Of a stretch of 16,533 nucleotides of DNA, positions 13,432 to 16,533 are shown in pieces; within the stretch, counting starts at the first letter, position 1; each line of letters begins with the position of its first letter. The translations under genes were made by a program, and so were the position numbers. The stretch spans positions 1-16,533 of the forward strand of contig JAFVYE010000005.1 in the NCBI GenBank assembly GCA_017500745.1, in the 5' to 3' direction. The notes below the pieces were generated by a model. The model was not told the DNA's origin, did not search any database, and saw only the letters and a list, made by a program, of their open reading frames with translations. This DNA is from Clostridia bacterium (lineage in GTDB: Bacteria > Bacillota > Clostridia > Christensenellales > CAG-917).

Positions 13432-15051
13432 TCACTTTACAACAAAGCACACAACGGCGTCTTTTTCAATGGTTGCGGTGGCTTTTTTGCCCTTGACCTT
13501 GGCCGTGCCAACTATGTTTTCAACGGTGATGACTTCGCCAAATTTTGCATTGACATAGCTGTCGCCCACAAGCTTGTCAAGGTTGAATGACACCTTCTTT
13601 TTCAGCTTGGTTTTGTTGAAGAAGCAGATTGCCGTGCCTCCTTCAACGGGCTTTGCAAGGACGTCAATGAGGCCACGCTTTACACGTTTTGCTTGCTTGC
13701 ATTTTGTGTCCTGATTGATGGCAATGAGGGCCTTGTTTGTGACGATGTCCTTCACAGAATCGGGCATTTTCCGCAGGTCGTTGCCAAGGACGAGAGGTGC
13801 GTTCATATAGCACCAGAGGGCAAAGTGTGACATGTTTTGATTGTAAGTCAGCTTGCCGTTGCCAACTTCAAGCATATCGGGGTCGTTGTAGTGGCCGGGG
13901 GTGGCGTGGCGGTAGAGTCTGACGTTTCTTTCATATATGGTTTTGATCCAAGGCCACCAAGGACGGATGTCGGGGGTGGTGCGCCACATGTTGCCTGCTG
14001 TTGCGCCCCAAAGCCAAGGTTTTCTGAAACCCCATTCACAGATTGAAAAGAGAATGGGTTTTTCGGGATTGCCCGTTTCATCGGCCACTCGTTTTGTGCC
14101 GTCACGGAGGGCCTTTGCCATACGGCGATAGAGGAGGGTTGCGCTGTCAATCTTGCCACCCACAGGGTTGTATAGTTTGACGACGTTGACGCCTGCTTTC
14201 ATGTCAACTGCCACTTGGAAGCGTGCAGTCCAGTTGTAGTGTTTTTGTGAGGGGAACTCAATCTCATAGGGAGTGCCGTTGACCTCTGCAATGAGATACT
14301 TTTCATATTGTCCTTTTTTGCGGATGTTGATGGTGAGGGAGTACTTTCCATCCTTTTCAACAAAAACGTTGTTGAAGGTGAGTGATCCCTTGCCTCCGTC
14401 AAGGCCGGACACGTGTCTGCCTCCGTCAACGTGACTGTCCTTCATAAATCTTGCAAGGCCACCCAAGATGCCGTTGGAGCAGTTGTAAAAGACTCCGTCT
14501 TTTGTGCCGTAAGGCGCAACGGTTATGCCGTACACCAAAGGGGCGTAGGTGGGAAGGGGGACGTTGTGACAGAAGTCGTACTTGAAGTACTCAATGCCCC
14601 ATTTGGCGATGGTGTAGGCGTCACGAGCTTCGTTGCCAAGAGAGGCGGGCAAGTCCTCGCAAGTGAGGGTGCCGTTTGAGGAGTAGATGCCAAGTTTGAG
14701 TCCAAGATCGTTGACACGCTTTGCAAGAGCGGGGATGCCTTTTGAAAAAGCAATGTAGTCCCCCACCAAATTGCCCTCCTCATCTCTGTTGTTTGAGTGC
14801 CAGCAATCGTCAATGTTGACGTAGGTGTAGCCAGCGTCTTTGAGCCCGCTGTCAGCCATTGCCTTGGCGGTGTCGTAGATGAGGTCCTCACTTATGTTGC
14901 CTCTAAAGGTGTTCCAGCTTGACCAACCCATGAGAGGGGTGCGTCTTGCCACGCCCTCATATTCAGGTACGTCTGGGACGGGAGCCACCGTTTTGCTTCC
15001 AAAGAGAGCGTTTTTTACAAAACAGATAGGACACATGCCGTTTCTTTTCAT
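13432..15051 (-). CDS. GH27 alpha-galactosidase with an inserted beta-rich (CBM-like) domain (539 aa)
   Basis: Releases terminal alpha-galactosyl units from plant oligosaccharides or glycans. GH27 motifs: 'TPLMGWSSWNTF' (38-49), 'YVNIDDCW' (77-84), the nucleophile motif 'YFKYDFC' (Asp159), and the acid/base motif 'HYNDPDMLEVGN' (388-398, Asp390/Asp392). Between them, after 'YGTKDG' (~186) and up to 'YRRMAKALRD' (~317), lies about 120 residues rich in beta-type sequence ('GKYSLTINIRKKG', 'AEVNGTPYEIEF', 'MKAGVNVVKLYNPVGG') that resembles a CBM6/35-type carbohydrate-binding module placed inside the barrel. The C-terminal ~100 residues are the usual antiparallel beta domain. No signal peptide is present; instead the protein starts with 'CPICFVKN' (7-14), so it is probably intracellular. 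AAGGAAG (15058-15064) supports ATG 15051. Divergent from the sugar kinase. Confidence 0.92.
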   Translation of the reverse strand: MKRNGMCPICFVKNALFGSKTVAPVPDVPEYEGVARRTPLMGWSSWNTFRGNISEDLIYDTAKAMADSGLKDAGYTYVNIDDCWHSNNRDEEGNLVGDYIAFSKGIPALAKRVNDLGLKLGIYSSNGTLTCEDLPASLGNEARDAYTIAKWGIEYFKYDFCHNVPLPTYAPLVYGITVAPYGTKDGVFYNCSNGILGGLARFMKDSHVDGGRHVSGLDGGKGSLTFNNVFVEKDGKYSLTINIRKKGQYEKYLIAEVNGTPYEIEFPSQKHYNWTARFQVAVDMKAGVNVVKLYNPVGGKIDSATLLYRRMAKALRDGTKRVADETGNPEKPILFSICEWGFRKPWLWGATAGNMWRTTPDIRPWWPWIKTIYERNVRLYRHATPGHYNDPDMLEVGNGKLTYNQNMSHFALWCYMNAPLVLGNDLRKMPDSVKDIVTNKALIAINQDTKCKQAKRVKRGLIDVLAKPVEGGTAICFFNKTKLKKKVSFNLDKLVGDSYVNAKFGEVITVENIVGTAKVKGKKATATIEKDAVVCFVVK

Positions 15052-15078
15052 AGTTCACTTCCTTTTGTTGATGAAATC

Positions 15079-15107
15079 ATTTTAGCAAAAGACAAGGAGG
15101 AATACAA
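15079..15107 (-). promoter_or_regulatory. Candidate promoter of the alpha-galactosidase gene
   Basis: Minus strand: -35 TTGTAT (15102-15107), 17-bp spacer, -10 TAAAAT (15079-15084). Initiation near 15072 gives a ~20-nt leader carrying AAGGAAG. Confidence 0.55.
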
Positions 15108-15114
15108 GAGCCAA

Positions 15115-15130
15115 TTGACAAAGAGGTCAA
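15115..15130. promoter_or_regulatory. Inverted repeat TTGAC-N6-GTCAA in the divergent promoter region
   Basis: Perfect 5-bp arms (15115-15119 and 15126-15130) lie just upstream of the alpha-galactosidase -35 element. A further repeated GTGAT lies at about 15146-15159. Position suits a sugar-responsive regulator, but the arms are short. Confidence 0.3.
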
Positions 15131-15205
15131 AAAGGTAGCTTTGGAGTGATCGCCGTGATATTTTAGTAAAAACTTAAAAATCGGGCATTTGTGCAAAATT
15201 GACTA

Positions 15206-15235
15206 TTTACAACAGTCCCATTCAAATGGTATAAT
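15206..15235 (+). promoter_or_regulatory. Promoter of the FGGY kinase gene
   Basis: -35 TTTACA (15206-15211), 18-bp spacer, perfect -10 TATAAT (15230-15235). Initiation near 15242 gives a ~26-nt leader with AAAGGTGG (15255-15262). Confidence 0.75.
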
Positions 15236-15267
15236 CATCATATATTAAAATACTAAAGGTGGACTTT

Positions 15268-16533
15268 ATGGGAAAATACGTTATTGCTTACGACATCGGC
15301 ACCACGGGTGTAAAAACCTGTCTTTTTGAAATTGAAAAGGACATCAAAATGCTTTCTGCAGCAAGCGAGGGCTACAAATTGTACGTCTTGGACGGTGGCG
15401 GAGCAGAGCAAGACCCTGATGAGTGGTGGGGCGCAATGCGCTCAACAACAGCATCAATCTTTTCAAAGGTGGACGTAAAACCTGAAGAGGTTGAAGGAAT
15501 ATCCTTCTGTTCACAAGCCCAAGGGCTTGTCCTTGTTGACAAGGATGGCAACGCAATTCGCAGAGCGTTCAGTTATATGGACCAACGTGCTCGTGAAGAA
15601 ATCAAGGAAGGCATTGCATATGGATTCCAAATTGCAGGGGGCAACGTGGCAAAGCTCCTCCCCTCACTTATGATAACCGGCGCAGCACCTCTGTCAGTCA
15701 AAGACCCTGTTTGGAAATATAATTGGGTCAAAAAGCACGAGCCAGACAACTTCAAAAAAGTCCACAAGTGGCTTGACGTCAAGGACTATCTCATTTGCCG
15801 TATGACAGGGGAGTTTATCATGACCTACGACTCTGCTTTTGGCACGGAAATGTACGATTACAAGAAAAAGTGCTTCTCAAAGAAGATGTGCAAGATGTTT
15901 GGAGTTGACATCAATCACTTCCCTCGCCTCATTGCGTCAACCGAATGCGCTGGCACAGTCACCAAAAAAGCCGCAGAGGAACTGGGACTTGCAGAAGGCA
16001 TAAAGGTGTATGGCGGTGGCATGGACGCAAACCTCATTGGCGTTGGAGCAGGAAGTACGGGCCTTGGAGACACTCACATTTACAGCGGTACGTCTGGCTG
16101 GATTGGCACAATCACGGACAAGTCTGTGGTTGACGCAACCGCAATGATTGCAGCAACCGTGGCGGCGGAAGAGGGCAGATTCAATTATTTTGCAGAGCTT
16201 GAAACCTCAGGCAAGTGTCTTGAATGGGTCAAAGACCACCTTGCCCTTGACGAAATCGGCATATATATCCAAAAGAAAAACGTCACCGAGGACATTGAAA
16301 CCAAGTATCTCAGCTTGTTCCAATATATGACCACAATCGTGGACGACATCCCTGCGGGATGTGGTGGTGTAATCTTCACCCCTTGGCTCCACGGCAATCG
16401 TTGTCCCTTTGAGGACCCCAACGCAAGAGGCATGTTCTTCAACATCTCCCTTGAAACAGGCAAGACCGAACTTATCCGTGCAGTCCTTGAAGGCATCTGC
16501 TATCACAAGCGTTGGATGCTTGAATCCTCTGCC
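15268..16533 (+). CDS. FGGY-family carbohydrate kinase (xylulokinase-like), 3' end outside window
   Basis: ATP-dependent sugar kinase, open from ATG 15268 to the right edge (422 codons, no stop). The ATG is fixed by AAAGGTGG five bases upstream. Seen: the N-terminal phosphate-1 loop 'YDIGTTGVKTCLF' (8-20), 'EQDPDEWW' (47-54), the sugar-binding 'YMDQRA' (103-108, WMDQRA in most xylulokinases), the catalytic-base block 'GGGMDAN' (Asp253) and the phosphate-2 loop 'GTSGWIG' (274-280). The second domain continues with 'FTPWLHGNRCPFEDPNARG', typical of xylulokinase-like members; about 80-100 residues are probably missing. FGGY kinases act on pentuloses, glycerol, gluconate and other sugars; the exact substrate cannot be told. 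The divergent alpha-galactosidase suggests a sugar-use locus. Confidence 0.9.
   Translation, partial: MGKYVIAYDIGTTGVKTCLFEIEKDIKMLSAASEGYKLYVLDGGGAEQDPDEWWGAMRSTTASIFSKVDVKPEEVEGISFCSQAQGLVLVDKDGNAIRRAFSYMDQRAREEIKEGIAYGFQIAGGNVAKLLPSLMITGAAPLSVKDPVWKYNWVKKHEPDNFKKVHKWLDVKDYLICRMTGEFIMTYDSAFGTEMYDYKKKCFSKKMCKMFGVDINHFPRLIASTECAGTVTKKAAEELGLAEGIKVYGGGMDANLIGVGAGSTGLGDTHIYSGTSGWIGTITDKSVVDATAMIAATVAAEEGRFNYFAELETSGKCLEWVKDHLALDEIGIYIQKKNVTEDIETKYLSLFQYMTTIVDDIPAGCGGVIFTPWLHGNRCPFEDPNARGMFFNISLETGKTELIRAVLEGICYHKRWMLESSA

Noticed and set aside
1..16533. CRISPR array, tRNA/rRNA, insertion sequence, phage or toxin-antitoxin module
   Set aside because: No regularly spaced direct repeats, tRNA-like folds, transposase or integrase motifs, or small coupled toxin-antitoxin gene pairs were seen on reading both strands.

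Overview
The window looks like chromosomal DNA from an anaerobic, probably gut or rumen, member of the Bacillota (Clostridia-like, possibly Christensenellales). This rests on strong AGGAGG-type ribosome binding sites, TTGACA/TATAAT promoters with 17-18 bp spacers, short intrinsic terminators, a BspA-type leucine-rich repeat protein and a TupABC tungstate transporter. It is inference; the window holds no rRNA or other marker gene. I see no tRNA, IS element, CRISPR array or phage module, and no gene-free stretch over 300 bases.

Layout: (1) 1-3051 looks AT-richer by eye. It holds the 3' end of a BspA-like LRR protein gene, a conserved hypothetical gene on the minus strand, and a plus-strand pair made of an unknown 199-residue protein and a WYL transcriptional regulator. 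(2) 3119-3635 is a free-standing dUTPase gene. (3) 3659-11682 is a tungsten/molybdenum cofactor island. The plus-strand operon tupABC (tungstate uptake) has a strong promoter and a structured ~120-nt leader that is probably a Moco/Tuco-type riboswitch. Facing it is the minus-strand operon mog-moeA-moeA/PBP-moaA-moaC-MOSC, six genes that overlap or are separated by one base. One bidirectional terminator (6174-6199) lies between the two operons. (4) 11760-13388 is a plus-strand O-antigen ligase/polymerase-like membrane protein, transcribed divergently from mog. (5) 13432-16533 is a divergent sugar pair: a GH27 alpha-galactosidase with an internal domain insertion (minus) and an FGGY sugar kinase (plus) that runs off the right edge.

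Working together: TupABC would import tungstate. MoaA and MoaC make cyclic pyranopterin monophosphate, Mog adenylylates molybdopterin, and the two MoeA-type proteins insert the oxyanion. The MOSC protein probably handles finished cofactor or sulfur. The molybdopterin synthase genes moaD and moaE and the MoeB activator are absent here and must lie elsewhere or be replaced. The two operons appear to be regulated differently: an RNA leader on the uptake operon, and an almost leaderless promoter covered by an 18-bp inverted repeat on the biosynthesis operon.

Most of the window is known biology in an unusually compact form. The parts that look least described are the two palindromic promoter elements, the tup leader RNA, the 199-residue protein next to the WYL regulator, the 259-residue orphan, and the alpha-galactosidase with a Cys-containing N-terminus and an insertion.
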